DNA of 64,000 bases from Odiellus spinosus (GCA_963920705.1 OY987225.1:3484501-3548500); one strand, 5' to 3'; shown: positions 11,120-24,079, counted from the stretch's first letter. The notes: generated from the letters alone by a model not told the origin. A program made the numbers and translations.

Positions 11120-12178
11120 CTACCTTGGATATTCGGACGTTACTGTCAATGTTTCCTGGCCTGTTCCCTTTCTTAGGTAGTAATGTTTTATTATAACAGG
11201 CTTGTTATTACTCGATAAACCGCTACCTTTCCATAAAATACGGTCAGAATTGACTGCATCTGCTTCTTGCTCGATTGGGACTCGAAATACAAAGATATCG
11301 CCCCCCTTTGGAATCACACTGTCAGGCAATGGAGTCGTGTACACAGCACCATCTTGTTTTCCCTTTGAAACCGCTTTGAGTAATGTTTCGGCTTCTTTCG
11401 TTGTTAATTTTTTTCTAATGTTTTTACGGAATGGTCCATGTTTAACCGCATGGGAAGCGTATTTATCATCACTATCACCATTTGCATTTTCGTTGGTAGG
11501 GTGGCAATGATCATATTTGTTAATTGTTGGCTGCACTGCAACACCATCAACACTTTCATGGCTATCTTCACTGTTAGTGCCTTTAGCTGTAGCCATCTTA
11601 GCCATATATCCTGTGCTTTCCACTCGATCCATATATTCAATGGAGTAGTCGTCCTTTGTCATTGGAAAGGAAGTACCAGGGCTGACCTGGCTATTTGATT
11701 TATTTCCAGAATCCAGATTTTCAATGGATTTGGGATGTTTGAGCATACAAGGAGGTGACTTTGTCGTACTCTCCGTGCTTTTTACTCGATCCATATTTTC
11801 AATGGAGGAGTTGTCCTTTTTCATTGGAAAGGAAGTAGCAGGTTTTACCTGGCTATTTGATTTATTTCCAGAATCCAGATTTTCAATGGATTTGGTATGT
11901 TTGAGCATACAAGGAGGTGACTTTGTCGTACTCTCCGTGCTTTTTACTCGATCCATATTTTCAATGGAGGAGTTGTCCTTTTTCATTGGAAAGGAAGTAG
12001 CAGGTTTTACCTGGCTATTTAATTTGTTTCCAGAATCCAGATTTTCAATGGATTTGGGGTTTTTTACTCCTTTTTCATCGGACTAGTTGGCTTAGAAATA
12101 CTATTTACACCAACAGAGCAACCTGGTTCCCCGATAGGATGAACTAGACTGCGTTTATTCGCAACAACACCGTCTGAA
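11120..12178 (-). pseudogene. Gene with 54-residue tandem repeats, unknown function
   Basis: A minus-strand exon begins after a 3' splice-like TTTCAG at 12179. It encodes a low-complexity Ser/Lys/Asn-rich region made of 54-residue units (core MKKDNSSIENMDRV, KSIENLDSGNKSNSQV), followed by a non-repetitive tail (LTTKEAETLLKAVSKGKQ, GDIFVFRVP, KPVIIKHYYLRKGTG). I do not recognise the family. One frame change near 12075-12085 separates the first 35 codons (ending SPMKKE) from the repeats. The 3' end is cut by the Bel/Pao scrap, so the gene is truncated. Possibly a former element or host gene. Confidence 0.5.
11600..12086. repeat. 162-bp coding minisatellite, about three units
   Basis: The unit containing AATCCAGATTTTCAATGGAT recurs every 162 bp (about 11709, 11871, 12033). 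The period is a multiple of three, so the reading frame passes through. The leftmost unit is the most divergent. Confidence 0.9.
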
Positions 12179-12179
12179 A

Positions 12180-12724
12180 TTTAAAAAAAGGTAATAATTA
12201 ACACAAAATTAGTCGTAATTTAAATTTCTTTCCTAATTTCTCCGTCACGAGTTTTGCTATAAAAACGGTCCGGCCGCTAAAAAACGCGAGACCGCCAAGC
12301 AAATATTCTATAACCTTTTACAGTCGGACCTACCTAAATGTAAGCTATTCAAAACTTGAAACTTCACATTCTGGCTTAATTAGCGATCATACACGGAACT
12401 TGGTCATACATTATGTACATTTATTAAATAATTAATATATCTGGTTATATGTACAGCAGCTAACGAATAATACGAAACTCAGTAGTGCCGGCTATCACCC
12501 CCCCCCCCCCATTTCCTCATAGTTAGGTTCCAGAAGACAAGTTTAAAACTGATTGTTACAATAGAAGGTTTTTCTTTTTCAATTAAACGAAATTAATTTG
12601 AGTATAGCTTACCTTTATTCATCCTATGAGATATAGGCCTAAAAATAATAGTAAAACTTCCTTAAAAGCTTTAAAAGTTTGTAACGCGTACTTCACGCCA
12701 GTAACGGAACAAAGCGTCTAGGTT
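12180..12724. other. Gene-less stretch
   Basis: AT-rich spacer with a poly-C run near 12499-12512. Nothing coding recognised. It ends at the P-element target duplication. Confidence 0.5.
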
Positions 12725-13462
12725 GACGGAGTTCAAGGGGGGCGCATACATAGAACGAGTTTTGGAGATTTTTCCGGTCTAGCGTGGAGAAAAAAAAGTG
12801 ACGTCATACGTGGGCAAAATTCGTAGAGAGTCGCATTTTTTGGGAGGCTTATTAGTACAGAAACATGTTTGTCTGATACATAATAAGAAACTAAAGGTTC
12901 AGTTCCAAGATTCATAGTAATAATAAGTATTTAAATAAAACGAGTATATATGGATTAAGGAACAATATTGTCATAGTCACCAAAATAAACTTATTTATGT
13001 TATTATGATTATTATATAATTAAGAAGAAAATCTAGAAGTATATCACATCTTTTATTGAAAAATCAGGTATTTTTTAACAAAGTTAACAAAATTTAGAAG
13101 CTGTTAATAGTTTCTAACACAAAACTATGGAATCACTTTTAAACAAGTTTAGGATCTCGAGCGTTTATTTAGAGAAGCTGAATGTTTCTTTTAAGTATCA
13201 CAGCGTTTTTATATTACTAAATAAACTTAAAATTACTTGAAATATAATCTTTCATTAGTTTAACAACCATTAAATAAACATCATAGTGATTTTTATTTAA
13301 TTTAAAGTACGCGTCAAATATATATGAATGAAAACATCACGCTAATTTATCATTTCTTTAAAGAACATAATTCTTTAAAGAACTTATTTGTTTTATCCGC
13401 GGTGTACTATTAAATAAAACATTAAGTCAAAATACGTTAAAGTGTTCCAATATTAACAAAAT

Positions 13463-16400
13463 TTAGGTTGTTATTTTTTTCATTTTTTTACTTCTTGCTC
13501 TATTTTTTTCTTTCGATTCTTCTTCATATAATTGATTTAAATAGTTCATTCTTATGATAGTTCTCATTTTTATGTAAGAATGAATAACATCGGAGGGATA
13601 TAGACATTCTCCATCTCTTATAATTTTCTCAAAAACAGATTGAACTATTCCCCTTTCATTGCTTAAACCCTTATTAACTATTTCATTTGCGTGTGCCGCG
13701 AGAAAAAAAGATTCATAGATCTTGGCTTCATTTAAAAACTCCTTAGCTGGTTTTACTAAGTGGCTAAGCGACAGTTGTGACACCCATGTTGGTAAACTGT
13801 AATTGTGCTCAACTGAGAAATTACTTTCACATTTCAGATCTAAATCAGGATATTTCTCATAGTATTTCCTAGCAACCCAACCAGATAAATATTCCATTCC
13901 CCCTTCTTCGAACTCTGCAACTTCTTTTGGCTTTGATGGTGTTGAGGACACCAATTTAATACTTTTTTTTGGGGGTGATAAGCGAGAGTTTAAGTTGTTA
14001 TATTCTCTTGATTCGGAGATATCAATGTCATTGGAAACCTCCCAGTCTTTATTCAATTCATTAAAATCTTTATCATTAAAAGCTTTTTTTAAAATATCGG
14101 TAGTAAAATACTCTTCTGCTCCTTGAGAAATAGTGTTAGAGTTCCTTTGAACAACCCCTGGATTTTTTCCCAATATAATCATTCGCACTCTGTAAATTGC
14201 ATTCAAAGGCGTTGGGTGCTCATCGAGACCTCCTCTGGTTCTCAACTGTGAGAAAGAATTTTCCAAGCAATCTTGGTTTAGGCGGTGCGTTAGCAAATAT
14301 TTGATGTCATATTTTCTTCTTAATACATGGTAAAGGTTGATTAAGGAATTTATAGATATTATTATTCCTTTTTGGAACATTTGAAGGGTATTTTGGGACT
14401 TGCCGACACATCTCATTGAGTTTACCATTTTCATCATTTTCTCCAAAGCTTTTATCTGCTTATGAATGTGTAATCCAAATCCACATTTCATTTCTTTTTT
14501 ATCAATTTTCTGATAACTATTGAAAATATCAAACCAGCAATCGACAGTGTCAATAAAATTAGCCAGATCTAAATAGGACTGTTGTTTCTTTGAATTTCCT
14601 AATCTTCTTATAGCAGTGGAAACTGAGTGAGACAGCATCTCAGCTGCAACTCTTACATTTTGCCTTTCTGTTTTAACACAATCAACATGATGCTTCGTAA
14701 GCTTTGGACATGATTTTAATTCATTACAGTCTAATCTCAAAAGATCTTTAACTGGCTCTATGTCAATAATTCTTTTGTCAATTATGAATCCAGTATCAAT
14801 TAACCAGTTTCTAATTAATTTAAGCAGATGCGGTGCATCCGCAAAAACATAAATTGTATCATCTGCACTAACTGGGTTATGAAACCATGTTCTATTCACA
14901 GATATCCCAAGGGAGTTTCACAAACCCATGTTCCCGCCACCCATATCATTAACGCAAGCCACTACTTTAAAACCTGCCTTATGTAGCTCGGTGATAGCTT
15001 CAAATAATATGGCTTTTGTCATTTTTTGATCGAACCCCAAATAAATGGGTTGCTTCCAGGTTGAAAAAAAAGCCTTCTAGCCATAATTACTTGAAGTTGG
15101 TTGTATCTGCCTAATATCTGATCGTGCCTGGAATCATATTCAAAAACTGAACGTATCTTGACTTCATCAAAGGTTATCACAATAAGCTTTTCTAGTTCTG
15201 GCAACCTTTTAGCTCGTACAGCCATAAGATTGATTATGTCAGTGAGTATACCACTGCTAAGATCCAATTTTGAAGCGTACCTTTTGAGCGTAGCTAAATG
15301 TGGTAATGGTATACCTCTTTTTTCTCTTATGTATGTATACGCTCTTTTACTAAGGTAACGAAGAGTGAACGCATTAGCTAAATCTTCATTACCCCAGTTG
15401 ACTTTTTTCTTCCCTTTCAATATCTTTATTTGAGTGTTGGAGAAAATACGGTGTAAAATAGATTGGCTTTCCTGGTATCGATTATCTAATTTTGATTTTT
15501 CGCTTTTAAGTCGTTTCAGATCTTTTTTCATTTTACCACTGGAAATTCTTTCAATTGCTAGACGTGTTGTTAAAGTATGGTTTTTGTTCTTAGATTTGAT
15601 TAGCTGCTTTTTTAATCTGCTATAAGACTTCATATTTTTTGCAACGATTTCTAAGCTTTTGCTCATTTTCTAACGCTCCATTTGCTTCCACCTTGCTGTT
15701 GCGTTATAGGTCTCTAATTCATTATTGATCCAAGAGTTATTTGAATTCACCGATACACTTGTATCAGACGTTGATGTGTTCGGGTTTGAAGAGATAATTG
15801 TATCATCCATTGAGTTAGTCGGGTTAGACAAGAAACTGCATTCCGTGTTTGAATTATTTAGACTGGATAAACCCAAATCAGCAATCGAAGTGTTCAAGTT
15901 AATGGACAACTCAGAATCGCTGGTATGTTTTTTGTAAGCTTTACAAGTTTTATTATTCAAATCACTAAAACCTTGGTTAAAATTCAAAATGTCAGGAACT
16001 TCTTTGACTATGGTGCTACTAGGAACTTCATTGACTATGGTGCTACTAGGAACTTCATTGGGCATCATGATAATACTAGGAACTTCATTGGGCATCATGA
16101 TAATACTAGGAACTTCGTTGGGCATCATGATAATACTAGGAACTTCGTTGGGCATCATGATAATACTAGGAACTTCTTTAGTTAAGATGATACTAGAAAC
16201 TTCTTTGGTTGTAATATTATTAGGAACTTCTTCGGTTGTAATATTATTAGGAACTCCTTGGGTTGTGATCTTATTTGCAACTTCTTTAGTTATGATAGTA
16301 TTAGGATCTTCATTAGTTTCTGTAAAACATTCTTTGCTTGTGATAGTGTTAGGATCAGTAGTTGCAGTAAATCTAGGACTTAAAATAGAATTTGATTGAA

Positions 16401-16803
16401 TGTTCTTTAGTTCAATTCGTCTGTTTATATTAGGAAATGAGTGCATTTGTTCAGTTATTGGTTGGAATTTGTTGCGTGAGTCACTTTTGTTTGAATTTGA
16501 TTCTATTATGGATTCACATCCTATCAGATTTTGACTAGGAACTGCTGTTTTCTTTAAATAGTTGCGAGTTTTAGTGTTGAGAAGTTCAGCTTTGAGCTTA
16601 TTACTTTCATTATAGTCATCGGCTGTGAAATGAACCGAACAGATTCTTTTATTTTTTAAATTTAAAACTGAACATGAAGATTTGAGGAACCAAAGATTTT
16701 GAAAATTTTCATCCTTAGGAAAACTATGATAAGATACGCCTTTACTTTTGGTTTTTCCGATTCCATTTTTACATCCTGGCACGCAGCAGCACATTTCAGG
16801 CAT
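13463..16803 (-). pseudogene. THAP P-element transposase, three lesions
   Basis: The start is the ATG at 16803, directly before the THAP domain (MPEMCCCVPGCKNG...ICSVHF, C2CH pattern). Then come a decapeptide-repeat linker (about 15990-16260), a coiled-coil (about 15666-15450) and the RNase H-like core with VITFDEVKI (first Asp, about 15160) and CVNDMGGGN (second Asp). The C-terminal LNQDCLENSFSQLRTRGG, typical of P/THAP9 transposases, lies near 14220-14280. Lesions: TAG at 15672-15670 in frame before MSKSLE, a frame change near 15035, and TGA for Trp near 14917. Otherwise 478 residues are open to the end at 13463. Inactive, but not very old. Confidence 0.85.
15990..16260. repeat. 30-bp coding minisatellite
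   Basis: Tandem 30-bp units encode NEVPSIIMMP on the minus strand. Four are near-identical between about 16040 and 16175, flanked by more diverged KEVP/NEVP units. It sits in the linker between the THAP and coiled-coil regions. Confidence 0.9.
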
Positions 16804-17446
16804 AATGTAGTTATAAGTTTTATCAGTCACCTTTGCATAAAAGAAAATAACAATAAGTTATTTCAGTTTTGATTTCGCTATCAGGTAAACATTCTCGAAA
16901 AGCTTTGATTTAACAGTCTAAATTAATCATAAGTACTTTATTACAATATTTATTTATATACTTATTTATTTATATATATTTATTTATATATATACTTATT
17001 TATTTAGGTAATTGATAGTACAAAAGCCTTGAAGGAAGGCTTGTGTGTACTGTACAATAGGTGTATGTTTATAATAATTTTATTGATTTTATGTTGTAAT
17101 ATTTACTTCGAACAAACCTAGACCTAAATAAATAAATAAATAAATATGATACAGGCATTATAAACTTACCAATGAATAATGCGCCAAAATAAACAAATTT
17201 TGGGCCTTGTCGGCGCCTTCTTCATATTCAGCTCTGCAGCCTACAGCTCGAGCCTCAAGAGGGAGGTTACTAGACAAAAACACACAAGAGAACGCGATTC
17301 TTGTTGCTGTCCCACGTATAACGTCATGAATCGGGAAATAAAGTCTATCTACCCCCCCACTTCGAAAAATCGGATATTGTCGTTTTTAAAGAAGCGGGAA
17401 TGCTCCAACCTTATAGTGTAGTCGTCTAGTAACCTTGGACGGAGTT

Positions 17447-18337
17447 CTCGCGCAAGTAGGATGTGCGGCGGAGGCATGGAAATAAAACGTTTCACTGGAT
17501 AAAGGTTCAGTTACAAATGTTTGGGGATCTTCTGCACTTGGTGCTTGTTAATTCAAAAATTTTGTTGAGAAGTTCAATAACGAATACTTTTAATATTAAT
17601 TAAGGAAATTCTCTGTTCTTTTCCATTGTCAAACACGGTCAGGCCTAGTTGAGTGACGCGTACCGGATAATGTTACACCATTTAAAATACATTAATAGGT
17701 AGCCTAATGGTCGCTTCGGTATGTGACCTGAACGTAGATGAAAAATGGAATTAATGAAAAAGATTTCGAAATCAGAACGACAATCAGAAAGAAACAGCAA
17801 ACATGGCACGAGGACGACATGTTCAGCGGCACGTACCGGATAGATACTTTCGCCATAGACAATACATTAAGAAGAAACCTCTGGGTCGCTTTGCTATGTA
17901 GCGCTGAACGAAAATCTAAACAAGGTAAGTATAATAAAATTTTTGGAACGGTGGGCTGGAGCACTCTAGGTCGGTTCTAATACAACGGGGGCAAATATTA
18001 TGTGCCAAAATTGTGAGCCAAGCGTCAACTAAAAAGGATTTCATCATTAAACATAAGAATTAATGTCCTCACAAGCAAAACATGTTTACACCACATTTAT
18101 GCACACCCATGAGATACCAACATCCTGCCAACTTCCCATAACAATAATATCACCATCTTGTGGTCTCTGGCTTTATTCGCTCCTCCGTCTCTGCAGACGT
18201 CTCCAAACGATCTACTGGGCCACGGTTCGTTAAATCATCAGTTTTATTTATTTATTAATTGAGACTTGCGTTAAAAAATTATATTGAAATTAAATGAGTA
18301 AAATGTTTTGGTATTTTTTAATTAAAAACCAGGTTAG
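17447..18337. other. Gene-less stretch
   Basis: No family resemblance found. An imperfect direct repeat of about 85 bp, 173 bp apart (both copies start CGTACCGGATA, at 17660 and 17834), suggests a decayed tandem duplication. It lies between two P-like elements. Confidence 0.5.
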
Positions 18338-18393
18338 GCTTCAGAATGCGCTCACAAATGACTGGCAACTCATTTGTGAGCGCGTTCTGAAGC
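18338..18393. repeat. 24-bp hairpin
   Basis: GCTTCAGAATGCGCTCACAA... and its complement form 24-bp arms with one mismatch and an 8-base loop CTGGCAAC. A third, diverged copy of the arm plus loop (TGCGTTCACAA...CTGGCAAC) follows at about 18446-18469 and overlaps the target duplication of the next element. Confidence 0.85.
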
Positions 18394-18471
18394 AGAGATG
18401 AAGTGAAACAGTTCGGCTTTGAAGCTGATCTGCCCTGGTCTGAACTGCGTTCACAAGCTCCTGGCAACCCT

Positions 18472-18735
18472 GGGATACGGTCAATTTAACGTGTGTAATT
18501 TATCGTAACTATTTTACCGTGGGCACTTTACCGTTTAAAATTCATCGTACATTCATTATTATCGTTTACCTATTCACCGTAAACCACATTAACGCCATAA
18601 TTAATCGTAACATTTTTTACCGTAAATTTATTTACCGTGTTAAGTTTTAACGTACACAATATACCGTAAATATTTTACCGTTATCAACGTTAACCATATA
18701 TCGTATTTTCATCATTAACGTGTGAAAATGTGTCG
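18472..18735. repeat. Left terminal motif array of the 18.5-kb element
   Basis: More than ten short degenerate motifs of the type TTTACCGT, ATCGTAA and AACGTG follow each other. The right terminus (about 24530-24719) carries the same motifs as reverse complements (ACGGTAAA, ACGATAAA). These are likely transposase binding sites, by analogy with the subterminal arrays of other DNA transposons. Confidence 0.7.
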
Positions 18736-19204
18736 TTCACCTCATTATAAAGCTAATAGGGAGTGTCAAATTATTTAAAAGCAAAAAACTTGATTAAAAT
18801 AAGAGTTTGTTAAATATTCGAAATGCGTAAACATTTATCCAAATGGAGTTTGCTAAGTATTAAAGTAGGTTAGGTTCGGTTGAAAGTCGACCGCGAAAAA
18901 ATTTAAATCCTAAAGTTGATCGCCCTTGCAAAAAGACTGGTGACAGGCGACTCCGGGAATTCTAAAGATCCTTTAAAAAAAGTCGTACGCGCGAGAGTGG
19001 ATTTGATAAGTATTTACAAAAGTCTATTACTTATTCCATAAAAGTAAACAACGAGCCATAGCTTAATACTATTCGAAAGATGTAAGCCCGACGTACAGGC
19101 AGATTCTGATTCGAAACACTCTAGTGGCCATAAGAAGAACTAGCGGAAAAGGATTGTGGGACGATTTTTGTATAGGGCGCTAAGTTTAGTATTCTCCGTG
19201 GCTC

Positions 19205-19212
19205 TATAAATA
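19205..19212 (+). promoter_or_regulatory. TATA box of the accessory gene
   Basis: TATAAATA lies 170 bp upstream of the ATG at 19382. A possible 5' UTR intron follows (GTAAGG near 19300 to TTTTAG near 19362). Confidence 0.5.
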
Positions 19213-19381
19213 CTTGGAGTTTTCTCTCGTCTGCTGCGGGCATGTCGTGCCGGGCTGCCGGCTGCCGCCGAGTTGTAAACAAAGTGGAAAAGCGGAAAGG
19301 TAAGGTCTTTCAGTTTGAATAATTGATTTATACCAGTAATTTTTGTGATAGTGAACATTTTAGAGTAAGTACTGGTCTGAC

Positions 19382-20958
19382 ATGGAAGAAAATAACGAAA
19401 AGATTCTAGTAAATATCATGCCAAATTCGCCTGAAACTTCTTTCGGAATGGTAAGCCTTGTCGAAAATCCTGAAACCCGCAGTACAGGAACTTCAAAAAT
19501 TTCTAAATATATTGAAAAAGCACTAAATGAAGAATTACACATTAAAGAATCTGAATCAAGATTAGAACTGCATAAAATACTGATTTGTGATAATAATGTG
19601 ATATTACATCTTGATAACCTTTTACAATCATTTCTATCTCTTAAAGAAAGTATTGACAATCAGATTAAAGCTAAAGATCCAAAAATGAAGAAAGGACCAA
19701 AGGACTCAATGGGTCAGTTAATATTTGAGTATTTTGATGAAGCTAAAATTTTGGAAGAAAATTTAATGTGTAAAATACGTGATCTCACGCTTGCGAGCTT
19801 TCCGGAAGATTTGGAACCGCTTTTAAGTTTTTACGCAAACAGTGTATTTGGTTACATGCTACACGATTCAATGGAAGTTTGGCGTGAAAGGAAAAAGGAA
19901 ACTACTAGATCTACAAACCTTAAGAGTAATGGAAATGCTAATGGTAGTTATGAAGCAGAGCCTGAAACTATTAGAGGGCTTTACACTCTCGGAGGAGGAA
20001 CACTAGGCGAGATATGGAAAAGAACCAAAAGAGCTAAAGAAAATAAAAATCTAACACTACCGCAGAGAATTGAAAATAGAAAATTGTACAAAGCTACATT
20101 TGAAATCAGAATGAGTAATGAAATGAAATTGATTCATCTTCCTCAGGTGCTAATAAACAGAGATTTAAAAGGAGGGATGTTTTTTGCCAGAAAATCGTTT
20201 TTACCATTCATTAGTAGAGTTTTAGCAGACACCAAAGAATTATTAAATATACAAAATCTTGCTAATCGAGGCAAAAACTTGTTATCCATAGCTGCTGGAG
20301 AAATGAAAAATAAATTAATTATCTACGAAGAAATTTTCAATAAAGCTGTGACAGTGGAATCTATTGTCTTGGAAGAACATGTTCAGCGTAAGTTTTTTAA
20401 CATATGGTTTTGGAAAATAGTACACGCCACAACCGAGGAGTTTGTTTCTTGTAACATGAAAGAAAAAACTAAAAAAGGGGGCCAAAATTTAAGGGACAAA
20501 TTATACTCATCAAAATCCAAGAAAAAGAAACAAACAGTATCCAAAAGTAAGACAAAAAACTCAAAAAAAAACATTAAATCTCAAACTAAAGTTGCAAAAG
20601 GAGGCCAAAATGAGAAATCTATGATTTCTGAATCAAAAGACGAAAGCACTAGTCACCCAATGTCAAAAATCAAAAAATTAACTAATCTGACGAAGCAATG
20701 CCAACATGTGGATCCCAAAATTTCTAAGAAAAAAAACCCAAATAGAGGAAAAAAAAATGCCAAAAAACTATTGCCAAGGAGAAGATAACAACGGAAGAAG
20801 AACAAGAAAAAATTATTGAAGTTCAAAAATTTAATCATACTAGTCAAGGGGGTAAAAAAAGAAAAGCAAACGAATCTCCAATAACCTACCTTTCAGCATT
20901 AAGAAGAAGCGAGAGAATCGAGAGAAATGTTAAAAGAAAATTAAATTATGACTTTTAA
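19382..20958 (+). CDS. Convergent accessory protein of the P-like element
   Basis: About 525 residues if one frame change is allowed for. It starts MEENNEKILVNIMPNS. A mid-region reads GLYTLGGGTLGEIWKR, then RDLKGGMFFARKSFLPFI, a KR-rich stretch, and in the next frame a tail ending RRSERIERNVKRKLNYDF. The original frame stops at 20788. The tail frame is open from before that, so a one-base indel in the A-runs at about 20730-20757 is likely. No catalytic motif recognised. Its place, orientation, length and basic C-terminal half match the second genes at 49113-51015 and 61270-62948. Distant homology, with a shared [RK]GG[LM] followed by an aromatic helix, is inferred rather than shown. Probably nuclear and DNA-binding (inference). 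Confidence 0.6.
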
Positions 20959-21261
20959 CGAGATTAAAGCTAGAGTTATTCAAATTTTCATTTAGGATTT
21001 GGTTCACGAGGAAAACGTGTCACTGCTGAACCTATGAAATAAAACAAATTTAAAAAAACTTTTTAAAAACTGAAATCATTGGTACTGCAATAAATCTGTG
21101 ATAATTTTCTTGGTTCTGTTCCTAAGTTTTGGAAGTATTGAAAGTTTCAAACCAAAAATAAAAGTTTTTTAATTTTATTTCGAAAGATACTCATTTATAA
21201 GGGTGACAAACACTATAAAATTATTAATCATCAATTAAGAGACATTTAAAAGTGACTCAAC

Positions 21262-24079
21262 TTAAATATTTGCTTCTCTTAAATGAAGGGAAACATTTCT
21301 GTAGTCTCTGTTATTTTTGTGATGGCCATGGATATTTCTACGAACCAATACAGATTTTCTGGCTGTTGAATAGTTAACACTCGATAATTTGCTCCCTGTT
21401 GCGTATTTAAATTGACTAAATAGACTTTCAACAGCACTGCCATTAACACGACTTGGCGAGATAAAATAAGCAGGATAGCGTGACAAAAAATCTCTACACA
21501 AATTTAAAAAACCAAATACTGTTATCCTTAAAAGGTCCCAAGTCTGCCAACTTAGAAAAACTTTCTGTGTTGGCTTTGATAATTCTATTTCGGGATCATC
21601 AGTAACCAAGTCATTGGCCCAAGATTCAAAATATTGGTAACCATCTTTTAATGATTTTATTATGTCACTTTCCATGCTGGTTATTTTATCTTTACAAAGT
21701 AAACCATTCTCAAAGATCTTGTTACAGGCTCTTAAATATCTATAACATTGTAACGTTCTCATTCGTTCTACTTCGGTGCCATCGCTACTGTTATAAAAGC
21801 CGAAAAGCTCTGACAAAATATTTTCCTGTTGAAAAATTTTTGAGGGTACAACATTCAAGCGCGTCCACGCATCCCTGATCAAGTAACTTTGTTCAAGATT
21901 CGGCTCGAAACGCAGCAAACCTTTTTTTTTCCTCTCTTCTTCTCTATCTCCCAAGTCAAGTACCTGTTTCCAACCAAAATGATATCCACAAAATTTGTAA
22001 TCTTTTGGACCACCATGCCGAGAAGAATATAGCGCGGCAATAAGACTTTTTAGTTCATGAGTAGGGCAAATAACCCAGTGAATTAAGCGTCCAGGGCAGA
22101 AAGGATTTTTAAACGAGGGGTCGACTGAAAAATCATACTCATTTCCATTTTTTTTCCAGCGAAAAGCTCCTTTATGTTGCAATGTAAGTTTGATAAGGGT
22201 TAGGTTTTCGCTCGCTCCGTCACATACAATTCCCAAAGTTAGGAATTGGTAGGCTTGAAACACACGGATAGTTTCGTAAAGGCAAGCGAGAACAAAACTG
22301 TGCATAACCGAGGAGCTTGAGGAAAAATAGGGTCCAATAACATCATACTCAGACGACATATCGCGCCATAAGAATTGTAGGATATACTGCGCTGGTGTTG
22401 CTGGTTTGCCGGTAGTGCCTTCGAAAATGTCATGCAAGTTTACAAATTCATCTTCAGTCATTGCTAGCCCAATAAATTGATGATTTTTAGAATTCCAAAT
22501 GATCTTATCGATCACTTTCACTTCGTCGAATATTAATACTCCTTCTCCGAGTGGGACTTTTTCACCTTTTCTACGTTTTTCCTCTTGAAAACTGGCATAT
22601 TTCAAAGATTCTTCTTTTAGATAGTTGTGATCTATTCCAGGTTTACTGTTCAGGTGCCTAGTTTTGTTCTTCAGTGAGCTAACACTTGGTAGTTGGAGTA
22701 TGTTGAAGGATTTCAAAGCTTCGTAAGCAGCAGGGCTTCTTGTATAAATGGATAAGGCAATACGATAAGATATGGAACTCCAGGAATTTTGTTTCCGTCC
22801 GGTGTTAAATTTTAATTGATCGGTTAAAAAGTTTCTGTAATCTTTGTTTTGCTGCGCAGCCGAATCTTTTTGCCAGTTTTTTCTTATGGCATCCTGAATA
22901 TCAGTATTTCCACCTACACTTATTATTGCGCTTTCTACTTCGTTAGGAAAGTTTTGATTCAAAATTTGCAGAATTTTAGACATTTCATTAGAATGGTGCT
23001 CATTTAAAGTTAAATTACGTTCTTCAAAAAGAACCTGCAACTTTTTATTCTTTTGTAAAAGGGTATTCCGGGCACTTGCGAGTTTACTTTGTCTAATGGC
23101 CTTTGTTGTTGGTGTCATATAAGAAGTTTTGTAATTGCTGCTTATGCGTGCCCTCTTAATTTTCGAAACTGGGGTTAGTTCTGCTTTTCTCTTTTGCGCG
23201 TATCCCAAGCATTTCATAAGCTTTAAGCAATTATTGCATCTTAGAATTCGGTCCAAGTTTGGCCTTCTGCTTTCAGAAAAGTAAAAAACTTGGCAGTCTT
23301 TAGATTGATAGCGTGGAAAAGGTTGGCTTAAAATGTTTAATTTAGGATTACAAACACCTTTGACCTTTTCTTCAGGAATTCCAGGGCAGTAAACGTACTT
23401 CGGATTTATCATCAAAGTTAAGAATTCTTCAAATTTTTCCTGGTCAAATGTTCCTTCACATATTAAATTAAAAGTCTCAACAGGTCTAAAAACCACGGCG
23501 AAAGTGCACTTTCCAGACTCCGTAAGTAAAAGCGACACTGGCTCAATATCTTCTTCAATCAGTCCTAATAGTGCTGGAACAAATGATATTGCGTACTCTC
23601 CCCGTAGAAGCTTTTTAATCTATATAATTAGTATAAATAAAGAACTTAAGTTTCCTTTCTGAATTACCAAAAATATTTCAACATACCTCAAATGAAATGG
23701 CATCATATTGCGGTTTATTTAAAGTCTGCAATATTTCCTTTGGGAATTTCTGTATATCTGGGTGGCTTAGTTTTTTATTGCGGATACAGTATTCAAAATC
23801 CGTTTGACAACCGAAATCAACTCTACTAGCCCTTGTTACTTTTAAATCAGTTTGTATTTGTTTATTAATTTTACCCTTGAATTCCGGCTTTAGGATATTA
23901 TTGCACTGAGTAGAAATAGAAACAACTTTTTTTTCTTGACCAAGGCTTACTTTAACTTTTTTAGGCGCGGCGTTTTTAATATCATCAGTTGGCTTATTTA
24001 TCGAAAATATTAAATTACAGTTCGTAGCCTTTTCCGTTCTATTCTGTATAAAATAATTGCACTGCGTATATTTATTCAT
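21262..24079 (-). CDS. P-superfamily transposase without THAP domain, intact
   Basis: Two exons, 24079-23687 and 23619-21262, separated by a 67-bp intron (GTATGT...TATAG) in phase 0, give about 916 residues. The start is MNKYTQCNYF. Exon 1 has no THAP C2CH. An N-terminal KYVYCPGIPEEKV motif is shared with the other P-like proteins here (CPG motif). The RNase H-like core has FDEVKV (Asp about 495) and VCDGASENL (Asp about 598). The C-terminal VESLFSQFKYATGSKL (Glu about 860) corresponds to the LNQDxxExxFxxxR box of P/THAP9 transposases. No stop or frame change was seen. It cuts and rejoins DNA at the element ends in the nucleus (family knowledge). Confidence 0.8.

Larger units (their letters stand above)
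12734..17437. mobile_element. THAP-type P element, 4.7 kb, non-autonomous by decay
   Basis: The ends are CAAGG...CCTTG, flanked by a 9-bp direct repeat GACGGAGTT (12725-12733 and 17438-17446). Inverted similarity continues inward for over 100 bp, including GACGTCATACGTGGG at the left and GACGTTATACGTGGG read from the right. It holds one minus-strand THAP transposase (13463-16803). No second gene was seen, unlike the other P-like elements here. The 9-bp duplication could be 8 bp plus one chance base. Confidence 0.75.

Noticed and set aside
15925-16399. Plus-strand repetitive frames (GTSLGIMIIL, NFIGHHDNTR)
   Set aside because: Antisense translations of the NEVPSIIMMP minisatellite.
17179-17421. 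80-codon plus-strand frame
   Set aside because: It lies within the terminal inverted region of the P element at 12734-17437 and has no resemblance to a protein family.
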